Source: Davidsoniella eucalypti (lineage: Eukaryota > Ascomycota > Sordariomycetes > Microascales > Ceratocystidaceae). Taken from it: 64,000 nucleotides of DNA. Position numbers and translations under genes: made by a program. Position 1 is the stretch's first letter. Each line of letters begins with the position of its first letter. The notes under the pieces are model-generated. The model did no database searches, had not been told where the DNA came from, and worked only from the letters and a program-made list of their open reading frames with translations. Positions 1 to 10,975 of this stretch are shown here, piece after piece. Location: contig RMBW01000130.1 in the NCBI GenBank assembly GCA_004009845.1, positions 1 through 64,000 of the forward strand, read 5' to 3'.

Positions 1-3000
1 TCATTGCTTACTCCGTCTGATAGCAACAACGATCGTCAGGACTATCAATTCTTCGAAGCCGGTGGTTGAAAGGTATAGCCCAAGTTATTTCTGCTGAGCT
101 TGCTAGTATACAAATACTAGTATACAAATATACCCCCTACTCGCTCATCTAATGCTTTATATCCCGAGTATTACGTTCTAAAGGCCCGAGGGAATATCAA
201 CTGTTCGGGCCATTCGATAGACCTGTCATATGATTTTCTATACGACCAGCAGGCCACCAACCCTTCTGTGATATTGTAATGATAGTAGTTGATACCATAC
301 CAATACTACTGTAAGCAGAAATTGAGTCCCACGGTAATATCATATCCTACCTCGCTTATAGACTCGAGCTCTTTCTAGTCATCTCCATTTCGGTCCAGAC
401 CATACGTATGTATTCACATATCTGCATACATATAGAAACGATCGTTCCAGATAATCCTTCTCGGATATCAAGGTTTTACTACTTGGAAATGTAGTCCAAG
501 TGGGTAAAAACAAAGGCATTCTGCTCTCTCTTTTTGGGCTTGTTTTTCGTTGTTTTCACAGACGGAAATGTAACATGGACACAAAGATACAACTGTCTAT
601 GCCCACTGTAGCCAAGGTAGCATGAATACTACTAGTAGTAGTCATCATTGGTCCGTAGCCCCAACCTGCGCTTGTTGTAAGCGACCTCTTTGCGCGGCCG
701 CATTCCTTTCTTATCCTTCCGAGACCAGGCTCATACTAATATGCACCAACCATGCAACAATGCGCCATGGGACGGAGCCACTTAACTTAAGACCCAAGTT
801 GAAATCTACTACGGGCTTTTTAGTCTTATATAGACACCTTTTGTCTAGCTGCCAAACTGTTACTGTGACTCCCGATCTTGCTCGGTTAGCAACAAGCCGA
901 CTTTTCTCATACTTCTTTCGCCCGTTTTCGTATATGCTTCTGCTTTTGGAAAGCCCAGCCAGAGTCTACTAGCGGGGCAAATACAACGAAACTGTCCGTC
1001 GTCTTTCGTCTTTACATAGCCGCCCATGGGGGGGGAGAAGGGATAAGAAGGATGTGATAAAGCCAACCGAGAAACAGATACGAAGAGACATTGTAACTTT
1101 GACGATGAAATAAGGCATAAAGCGCACTATATCTTTTACACTCGCTCAAAGTAGTCTAACTGTTCTGTTCAAGATGGGGTCTCTTTCGGATAGTTTCAGT
1201 GTACTTCAGTTTCTCAGCGGTAGGGTTAGATAACGGAGTAACCCCGATACTAGGGTTACCAACATCACAACCAACATAACATTCACTAAACAACTTCAAA
1301 TAGTTAACAATCATAGAAACAATCTCGTCTCCTCAACTGTACATAAAATGAAACCATCGCCAATTTCAATATTAGAGAAACTAGCAATATTTCATGTAGC
1401 CACATCTGCGACCTTTTCTTCGCTGTCAACATTTTGTTCAAGTTCCATCATTATGAGTTGTTCGATAGCCCAAGAAAAAAAAAATATAAACGAGGGGCTT
1501 GAGTGAAATGCGAAGGATCTAAAATACTAACAACAAACGAAAAAAAAAAACCCGTTACTATATCTTCATACTCCAACTTTGGCCATTTTGTGAAACTTGA
1601 TTTTGGGGGATTTTGATAACACGCAGGCCAAAATATTGAATACGGCAGAGTTTTTTTTTGCCTTGTTCTTTGTTCTCTCTATAACCAACTCGCTATATTT
1701 AGTTGCAGACAATAAAAAAATACGATATAAATATGCAATATATGCCATTGTTAGGCATACATGCATTATAGACATGTATGTGCACACGTATATCAGTATA
1801 TCCTTTTTATCATTACAGCTTTTATCCATAACAAAGTGTTTATCGACAAGGCCGCGTTCACTAGTTATCAACAGTAACTATGGGAAAGATAAAACAAATA
1901 TGAAAAAATTTCACCTATCCCTTGTCCTCGTCTAGCGAACCATGAAAGTGACGACGGAGGTCTTTTTATATTCATATAACTTGATGATTTTCTTCTTCCT
2001 TCTTATCTTTTCCTTTGTTCTAATAACTGCTGTATCTGTATGTAATAGTACAGTGTGGTGATGATAGGAAATATCCCTAGACGTGAAGACGAAGAAGGAG
2101 GGGGCGTGTGCATGTTTAGTGCGCCCTTTTGTGACCAAACCCGTGATATCATAGCCCTTTACATGAGAATATACCGAGCTTCCATTCCATGTACATACGA
2201 TATAGGTATACATATGTACATACATAGTAATGATATCTCCTTACTCTCTCATCTTCATATATGGTGTGTTTCAACTGCATGATGACTTGCATACTGAGCT
2301 CAGCCATCTAATTATATATTTCCTCGATCTTCTTTCCATACTAGTCTTTTCTCTTTTCACTTAACGGGCTTCTTTTTAATTTTACGCTTAAATACCACAC
2401 CCCCTTCCATGTGTCTACTTTATACCCTTAGGTTCCTTTGTGCATTTTAAGCGCCCGAGTACCCTTTAGACACACCTGTATAATGCCATCATATCGATTA
2501 GATAAGTCTCTTTTTTACACGTATCAGAACCTTCATGTATAGAAGATACTTTAGCATGTTCACAACCGTTCTCTCCTTATAAGTCTTAGACCCGATGAAC
2601 GAAATAGTGAATGTATAATGGAAGAAGAAGTAATTTATGTTCTTACCATGGAAACATGTATTAAAAATAAACTAGAATCATGATAAATATGGATAAGAAA
2701 TTAACCAAGTGAAATAACTGAAGACATGACAACTAAACTATGCTGCATATGAAAAAAAGAAATAGAGACGATAGATAGAATGAGATTGGGGAACCCGCAA
2801 AAGCCCAGAAGAACATACGCCAAGCATATTATTACTATAGCATGATAAGAAGAAAACCACATATGCTAAACTAGGAGGACAACTCAAAGTCAAAGAGAAC
2901 TCCGTATTTGATGTGGATGATAAGCCGCATAGAAGAAATAGAAAAAAAATAGTAGGATCGCCAGTGTGTGGTGTTGAGTGAAATAGAAAAGTATGGATGA

Positions 3001-3251
3001 TGTGAGATAATAAAAAAGGGTCATCTATCGTTTATGGCTGAAAGAAGATAAAAAGTGATACATAATAGATTTTAGCCGCAGCCCAAGATGTCATAAAGTC
3101 ATGTCCAAAAAAAATCAAAGTAAAAGAAAAAAAGAAGTAGACCTAAAGTAGGCATTGAAGTGATCATGGGATATGAGAGATAGAGAGATCAGAGATAGAA
3201 AGAGATGATAGTAGAGATGTGTCAATGTTCAAAAAACAACAAGGCTTAGGA
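1..3251. other. AT-rich gene-poor spacer
   Basis: I see no supportable gene here. Open frames are short and of skewed, low-complexity composition (for example 622-972). Two TAGGGTTA telobox-like motifs lie at 1221-1228 and 1251-1258. From about 2600 to 3250 the + strand is purine-rich, so it reads as a pyrimidine-rich tract downstream of the histidine kinase on the minus strand. Short palindromic TATACATATGTACATAC-type stretches occur near 2196-2225. Confidence 0.6.
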
Positions 3252-6200
3252 CTACGCGTTATGAATCGGAAGAGTTGTAGTTTGTTGGTGTGCCTCTACA
3301 ATCTTGATATATGTGTCAATTTTCTTCTTGAGCACCTCCGACTTCACCGGCTTGGCAAGATAGTCATTCATTCCAGCGCTAAGACACTTCTCTCGATCTC
3401 CATAGATGGCTGACGCTGTCATGGCAATGATGAGCACGTCGCGCACCTCGGATAATGGATCCTGCCGGATAACCTTGGTGGCTTCGTAGCCATCCATAAC
3501 TGGCATCTGTACGTCCATCAATACTAGATGATATGGCGTGTTGTTGTGTGCCATACTGCGCAACCCGTCCACGGCTAGGCGTCCGTTCTCGTACGTATCG
3601 ATGTGCTGGTAGCCTAGGCGGGAAAGGAACTGTACAGCAATGCGCCGGTTGATGTGGTTGTCTTCGGCAACACACACGCGTACATCCGGCGTCGGAATTC
3701 TAGAGAGAGCGAGGGCCGGAGTGGTAGGTGTTGTAGGCGTGAAAGCAGTCTCGGTGGGCGAGGAAAGATAGTCGGATTCTGTGCGTTGAAGGGCCGGTGG
3801 CACAGCGCACATCGTAGTTGGACTTAATGGATCTAATGCTTCTGACCTTGCAGCAGATGTAGCGATCTTGATGTCCATAGCGGACGTATTTGTTGAAGAG
3901 GCTATCCCTACCTTGGTGAGCTGGGCAGTTCTGATAGCTCCCGTGACTCCAGCAGTATCGTGAAATTTGGCCATTTCGGAGATCCTAGTAGCTTCAACGA
4001 CTTCGGCAGCTTTAGGTGCCGGGAAGCGTGATGGCGCTATCGTGGCGATAGAGCTTGTAGGAGTGGTAGCTGTGCTCAGCAGGGGTGATTCAAGCGGAGG
4101 CCTACTGGCAATGGGAATACTTTCTCCGAGTTGTTGCTGTCCAGACTTGAGGAACTCAACCGTGAACATGACCTTGGTGCCCTGTTGTGGCTTACTCTCT
4201 AGATGGATCTTGCCACCCATGACTGTCTGCACCAGGCTTTTGCAGATGCTCAGACCGAGACCACTACCACCATGGGCACGTGATGTGCTATTATCCGCTT
4301 GACTGAACGGCTGGAATAGACGTGGAAGTACAGACTCCTCGATACCCATTCCCGTATCCGTGACCCAAAAGCCCAGAACACAAGTAGTCTCCGTCTCCGA
4401 TTCGATGTGGGCACCAATGGTGATGGAGCCACGGTCCGTAAACTTGGCACTGTTACTGATCAGATTGCCAAGGACTTGATGAAGTCGGATCGGATCACCC
4501 ATAACTTCGAGCTGTTGCGGCAGATCAACCGTCTTGATGATTTGCACTTGGTTGCTCTGATATCTATCTTTGTGCGTAAACCGCGCGGCGCGGATGATCT
4601 CGCTAAGCAAGACAAACGGCGTGAAGCTTTGGATATGCAACTGCATCTTCTCTGCCTCGATACGTGAGTAGTCAAGTAGATCATTGATGACAACAAGCAA
4701 AAGATCTGCAGATACGCGAATTGACTCGGCAATTTCCTGCTGCTCAGGATCGAGGTTGCCGCGGGAAAAGATCTGCGTTACCAATCACACCATTAAGTGG
4801 CGTTCGAAGTTCGTGGGAGACGTTGGCGAGGAACGACGATTTAGCTCGTGCGGCCTCTTCTGCAAGCTTGACGTTACGCTTGGCTTCTTCTTCAGCTTCG
4901 CGGGCTTTGACTTCCGACTCACGAGCCTTGACTTCGGCCCGCTGGGCGTTCTCTAAAGCCTTTTTCTGCACAGCAGCAGCAGACGAGGCTTCAGCAGATG
5001 CCTTTTCTAGCCCCTTCATAGCCTGTGCGTTGCTGTAACTGATCGATATCTGGTTGACTAGTAATCGTAGCACAGTGAGGTTCCGGTCCGTGAATGAAAA
5101 CGGGTCGGCCTCAAGGTACAGAACGCCATGGAGGTAATTGTTGACGTTCTGGATTGGAATGACAATGATTGCCTTGCCTGCAGGGTTGAGCTCAAGCCAC
5201 GTACCACTTAGGTTACCAAAACGCTCTTCGGTAGTGATATCTTGAACGAAGACAGACTCTCTAAAGCGGGTGCAGTAGTGAATGACGTTTTCAGCGATGT
5301 ACTCGGTAGAGTCGAGAGACAGTCCAGGCAGATGCGCCGTAGCTCCGTGTTCTGGGGATCCGCTGGCCGTCAAGACCCAGCTACCGTTGGAGGGATCTTT
5401 GGTGATGATTCCTACAAGCGTCGCTGAGCCGCAGGTCTGCAGGATAACATCGCACATGGTCTTGAGTAGCTCGTCGACTTGCAGGACAGATGAGATGATC
5501 TGAGATGACCGCAGAATGGCTTGGAGATCGATAATGTCCAGCTCGGGTAGACCGGTACTTCTACCTCGGTCCAATCCTCGATCCGGCCAATGGTCGTCCA
5601 GATTATCGGACTTGGAATCAGAATTGTCGTTGCTCTTGTCCGTAGGCGGAGAAACAATTGGGTGGCGGTGGTTCGAATATGCCCGAGAGTGTGTATTGCG
5701 GTGGTGATGGTGGTGAGGATGAGAAGAGTGGCCATTATTGTTAGTGTTGTTATCCTTGTAGTCGTTAGAAAGTGACTCTGAAAGATAGCCTTCGGTTTGA
5801 ACAGCCATGTCGATGGCCCGAGGCCGTCGGTTCTGGCGTTGGATGATGTCACTATAGACGTTTTCGAGATGCTCGGCAACACCAAAGGCGCCGTAGTTGC
5901 GGAACAGGTAAAGACAGTGCTGCAAGGAACTTCCAGCCAGCCATGGCGCCTTTCTGCGATACAGCAAACTGCATAATAGAAGATGCCCGATAGCCTCCTC
6001 TTGGGGAAAGAGTGCTCGACTGAGTGCTCAACGCCGATCTCGTACAGACGGACGGCATCGCCAAAGCTGTTGCAAAGCTCTTTGATGAAGCCTTTCATAT
6101 AAACTATCCAATGTTTGTAGTTGAGATCAGATACTGACGTCAAAGCCTCTGTCTCTTGATGCAGAATTCGACCTCGGAAATCGCATAGGCGACAGCGTCC

Positions 6201-6899
6201 TTGAGTTCAGTTTCAGTGTATTCCCCGGACTCACTGTGACTTTGTTGAGCGTCACGGTCGTTAAAGCCCACGCATAGAACAGTAAGGACTGGCGGCTGCC
6301 TCTAGCTGACCACATAAGATCCATATTTTCCACGCAAAGCTTATATCCTGTTGAGCGTTTCGAACGCGGCCAATCTCGACTGGAAATTTGAGGCTTTCGA
6401 GTTCTGCGTAGATACTCTCTTCGAGTAGTGCCAGTAGGTGGACGGCGTGGCACTTGGCCATGAACAGAAGGAGCTTTACCAGAAGGGTCTTTGGTGAAAG
6501 CAGGCCGCGGGCTCCTTCTGTGATGTTACGCAGTAGCCATCACGTTCAGAGTTGGGGTAATTCGGAGTCAGAGTCAGAGTCGGATTGGCAGTGTGCCTGA
6601 TAACCAGCGGCCCGAGTAGGCGAGCTACTAGGGCTATCCCCAGAGTTCGCAGCCAGTTTTGTGATTTGATTGGTTCAAATGCTTAAGATAGACGCTTGAT
6701 GATACAAGAAAGAAGCTGTTATCTAGGTGAACTTTGAGAAGATTATCTGGAAGGTTGGCTGGTGGTTTGAGATATTAGAAGAACGAATCGGGACGGAAAC
6801 ACTGTTACTTAATATTTGGCAGTGGCACAGTCCAAAGCTATAGCTAAAGCTCGACCGAAGAGTACCAAAGCCAGAGCGTTCGGAATCCAGGGCGGCTTC
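3252..6899 (-). pseudogene. Group X-type hybrid histidine kinase, 5'-incomplete and frame-disrupted (assembly error or pseudogene)
   Basis: This is a two-component sensor kinase. The order along the protein is helical TPR/ATPase-type repeats (about 6530-5850), a GAF domain (about 5540-5030), a coiled coil rich in Ala, Glu and Lys (about 5020-4870), the H-box SHELRTPLNGVIG with the phospho-His (about 4800), a catalytic ATPase domain with N box (NLISNSAKF), G1 (DTGMG) and G2 (GGSGLGLS) motifs, and a C-terminal receiver with LVLMDVQMPVMDG (phospho-Asp) and a late Lys in AKPVK. Stop TAG is at 3252-3254. The family is that of S. pombe Mak2/Mak3 and C. albicans Chk1, which carry a kinase-like and an AAA region N-terminally; those are absent here. 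The reading frame shifts at about 6290, 6260, 6150, 6000 and 4770. All but 6290 fall in a base run and all can be repaired by adding bases. Sequence between 6541 and 6899 looks partly coding, but its frame is unclear. It could be a true pseudogene or an intact gene in a poorly called stretch. Confidence 0.8.
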
Positions 6900-6900
6900 N
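6900..6900. other. Ambiguous base (N), probable collapsed assembly gap
   Basis: This is the only N in the window. It sits exactly where the 3' end of one minus-strand gene and the 5' remains of another minus-strand gene meet. The histidine kinase lacks its family's N-terminal half on one side, and the acidic-tailed protein has no natural end on the other. A gap of unknown length reduced to one N explains both. Confidence 0.55.
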
Positions 6901-9450
6901 GTGGTGACGGTTTGGTAGTGGCGTTTCAACGACGTCGTAATCATGATAGCTAGCTTCGGATGTGGGTATATATGGATGGTCATGTTCATCTTTTTCGTTT
7001 TCCTCCTCTTCATCTTCGTCTTCTTCCTCTTCATCTTCTTCTTCTTGGCCATATTCTTCATCTTCTTCTCCACGTGCTTCTTCCTCTTCTTCTTCCTCTT
7101 CTAGCTCACCATCCATCTCATAGCCAAAGTTTAGTGATGGGAGAATACTGAGATCCTCTTCTATATCCTCTTCCAGAGGGTCTGAATCCCCAGTTTCCGT
7201 GCCGGCTGTTGAGTATAGATTGACATCCTCAGATGTGGCGGTACTATATTGTTCTTCGTATGCCATCTCGTCTTCTATATCTTCAATCTCTTCAACATCA
7301 TCAATTTCATCAATAGGTTCTGTGTCAGAAGTCGTGATTTGAGCCTCTTGGTCGCTCTCTACTTCACTCTCATCGTCACTTATTCTAGAAGATCTTGAGA
7401 CAGGAGCAGACCTTCGCCGAGTAGCTAAGTTTGTAGAGTGGGTGGTAACATACCCTTGCCTGGCACTGATCGTCGTTACAATGACCGGCGTCGCACGGCG
7501 AGTTTTAGGCTCAGGCAATGGTTGGTCTTTACTACAATCTACCCATTCACCAAGGACATCATCCCATTGGTATCCTGTATACAAACTAGATTGTTTCGAG
7601 GATCCAGTTGGCTTGGATTGTAGCGAGTTGCGGCCACGTTTAGCGTTTTGAGAGGCAGAGAGGCTTTCAGCAAAGACGACATCTCTCAGATCACCAGTCT
7701 TTTGTGATAATAACAAAGCTCCGTCAGTCTTGACATCGTTCAAAGACTTGCCGCACAAAACAATGCCCTGAAGAGCCTCACACAGACGAATCAAATATCG
7801 ATGCGGCGCAATAGTTGAGCCACGGCTCATACCATGGGAAATGGAGCACACTAATGTGACTGCCATGGCGTATACATGAGAGTTTATTGCGCTTCCAAGT
7901 GGTTTCTCTAGGTCAGAACCGACATGAGCAACAACATGCTCCCACTCTCGTGAGGCAATGTCAATGCAACCAAGGCTAGAAAGGTAACGTGCAAGCACCA
8001 AGATTGACATTGAGTCTCTGTTCTTCGTACGACGATATTTGTGTTGTACATGGGATATGCAGTAATTAAGCATAGAGACAATCCGACGAGTAACGGTGCC
8101 TGCCGTCGAGCCTTCTGGTGTATCTTTATGGCTAATGAGGGCCAATGCTACGACGCTACCCAGCACACTGATGAGAGTTCGCTCAGACATACGCGCAGAT
8201 GCGTCTGTAGTTGAGTCTAGCTTTGATCCAGCCAGAGATGACAGAAGCGTAAGCGCGGTTCCAGCGAAGTCCATAACTGTCATGCAGGACGCGCCATTGG
8301 CAAGAGCTTTGAGAGCCTCTGACCATATAGGCGCAAAAGCCTTGGTGCTGAGCCACATGGCTGGGAGTTGGCCTGAAAATAATAGCTGCTCTAATCTTCG
8401 GAATAGCAGGTCTCGCCGTTTGTGTTGCTTGCAAAAAACATAAAGAAATGTGATGCTTTGTGGCAAAATCGATGTGTTATTTCCGTCACCTGGAGGATCA
8501 AACTGCATATCGGTTAAGCTTTCCAGAAGGAGGGTTGCTTCATGAATCAGGTTTTTCGACATAAACTGCTGTATCAAAGTGTAGGTATATGATAATGTGA
8601 AAAGACCCTCGCAGATCGCGCCACACAAGACTTCGGTTGCCTCACGAGCGACCATTAGACGCAATGGCTTCCAGCCCTGGCTAGTTGGGTTCATAGATTC
8701 GAGATGCGCATACATGCCGGCGCAAACATCGGAGTCGCCACCAAGCAAAGACAGAGTACCGCCCTCGTTCTCTTGCTCTTCTTGTTGTTCTTGCATCGCA
8801 TCAATGACGTGGGTCATCCCGAGCAAGCACATGCCCAATAGAGAGTTTGGCATGGAATCATTGGCGTCGGGGTATGTCTGGCTGATGATGGAAGTGATTG
8901 CACGGGTCACGAACTCGTACTCTTTGTATAGCTTCGGTCTGATTTCGGAGCGCAGAGATGCGAGTGTTGCCTCGCATGACACGCGTGGTCCCCTCGGGGT
9001 TTTCGGGTTGAATTCGGCCTGTGGTCGACGTGGGGTATCGTATTGTCGGATTTTGCGAGCCACGGGTGTCTCGAGGTTGACCCGGCCGGGAGTTGCAGGA
9101 GGGCGATAACTAAGCTTGAGGTTTTGACTGGGTCTTCTTTGGCTGGAAGGCCCATTATGGCCGTCGGACTGTGGCCGTTGAGGGGTCTGAGCAGGAGCCG
9201 TCGGCGCTGGTCGTGATCTTCTATTGTATGTTATGCGCGCCCGCTTCAGCCTGCCCTTCGGCTCTGGTAGTTCAGGCGCAAAACTGGATGAAGATAGCCG
9301 GTGCCGGTCATCTTGTATCGAGGTGTCTTGACCGGGTTTTATGAGGCTCCGGATGCTATTGATGTGGTTATGAAGAGCTCGCAGCAAGCGATGGCGACGG
9401 GACGCGGTCCATGGCGATATTGGCTTTGGTTTTAATCGTCGCGCCGGCAT
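6901..9450 (-). CDS. Large fungal protein of unknown function with acidic C-terminal tail (3' end cut by N)
   Basis: One uninterrupted frame of about 850 codons starts at ATG 9450. Residues 1-35 are basic and contain PISPWTASRRHRLLRALHNH, a block that resembles the start of uncharacterised conserved fungal proteins as I remember them. Residues ~35-150 are Pro/Arg/Ser-rich and disordered. About 165-600 is a helical region without a domain I recognise. About 680-860 is strongly acidic, with long Glu/Asp runs (7290-6960) typical of chromatin- or nucleolus-associated proteins. The frame runs 17 codons past the N at 6900 to a stop, but I regard that tail as belonging to the far side of an assembly join. 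No enzyme motif or transmembrane segment is evident. Function is not assignable. Confidence 0.7.
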
Positions 9451-10975
9451 ACTGATACTGATGTAGCAATATTTAGTACACTATGCAGGAGAGGACAGGA
9501 GGGTGGTAATGCTATAATAGTAACATTGATCTTTTCTTCGGGTTGACAATAATAACAAAACAATATAAGTTTGTGACTGCGACAGTATCAGTTGTATAAC
9601 TGACAAAGTCACACACAATGTTGTGTTGGTTCGTCTACTTCAAGACTAACAAATGTCGCGGTTGAAGAACGTTAAGCCAATTTAGGGATAATGACTAGAG
9701 ACGGAATTAGGAATGACAATCGGATAAACGCATAAGACGACTCCCAAAAAGGGTTAAGTGATACCAGGGTTTGTGGTGGTCTTTAACCCTGCATAAATCT
9801 CCAGAAATACATTTTAGCAGTGGATGAGTAGATTTACGCCTTTTGACTACCGTGCATTATGTTATGGTAGTAGTAGATTTTTGGCCCTTCCTCAGATGTT
9901 CCACCAATGCCAAAAGACGCACAGTTTCGGCAAAGCTCTTATCGGGGCACACAAAGCGGCGGATAAGAGATTTTTTGACAATTTTTTTCTTCTTCATTAT
10001 GGAGGCTTTTGTTTGGAAGGTACAACAAAACGAGAAACAATCCGCCATTACAAGGCTAAACAAACAATGGCCCAGTGAGACATCAAGAAGTAGTAGCATG
10101 AGATTCAACAGAGGCGGTGAATGTGTGAATATGAACAAATAAAGAGTTTATGACTCTATGACTAAGAGGAAGGAGAGATATCTAGCAGCAATTATCTGGA
10201 TGGCCTCTCTTTATCTGCATACTGAGCACCGTCCTTTTTATATAAAGTTGTCCCGTTTTATCCCAATGCCAGGGCTTCATCCGTCATTGAGCATTCACGT
10301 ACTATAAAGAAGACGGCAAGATAGAATCAGCGGGTCATCGGATCCGTGTCAGTCAACTTGGCGTTGATTCTATTCGTCCTCATCTAAGGCTGTCCATGGT
10401 ATCCACCACCCACAAAAACCCTACTTTTTATTCTCTCTTTTTCTCAGTTTTGCCGTGCTGAGCTGGCGGATCCCCAGAAAAAAAAGTAAAAAAAATTATA
10501 AACCTAGAATTGCTGGCGTTCCGTTGTTAATCGAAGCCCGAGTTCCGTTGTGTCTTCGGCTAATCTTCGACATCTATCTAGCCTAGTGCTGTATTGTTGA
10601 TCTGACTGACTAACCAACCGACCAACTGAGCCGAGATCTCTCTCTTTCTCTCTCTGACAGGCCTGACACCGCATTCTTTTGTTTTTCTTGCAAAATCTGC
10701 TTGATTGTTTTCTTTCATTCTAAGTCTTCAGACTACTGTCCATATTCATGGTCTGAGAGTGGCCCGGAGGAGCTGCCATTGCCAAGTACCTTTGTTGTCG
10801 TTGATTCGATCAGCGGGTGCTGTTTTCTTCCTATTTTCACGATACTCTTTTTTTTCTTTCTCTGCTAACCATCATTCCGACGGTTCCTGTCCCGAAACGA
10901 CTTCCGGATCATCGTCGACCTCTCGATACCAACCCACGGCCAATCTGTATCTGTATCTCGATCTAGCGAATCAAG
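9451..10975. promoter_or_regulatory. Divergent intergenic region upstream of CLU1 and the acidic-tailed gene
   Basis: About 1.5 kb separates two divergent starts, so it must hold both promoters. It contains AGGGTTAA/AACCCT elements near 9750-9790 and a long CT-rich stretch (10620-10880) immediately upstream of the CLU1 start, the usual character of fungal housekeeping promoters and 5' leaders. No convincing gene is present; open frames near 9824-10142 look like chance. Confidence 0.6.

Noticed and set aside
6844..6899. Continuation of the acidic protein past the N to a stop at 6844
   Set aside because: The extra 17 codons lie on the far side of a probable assembly join and show none of the protein's composition.
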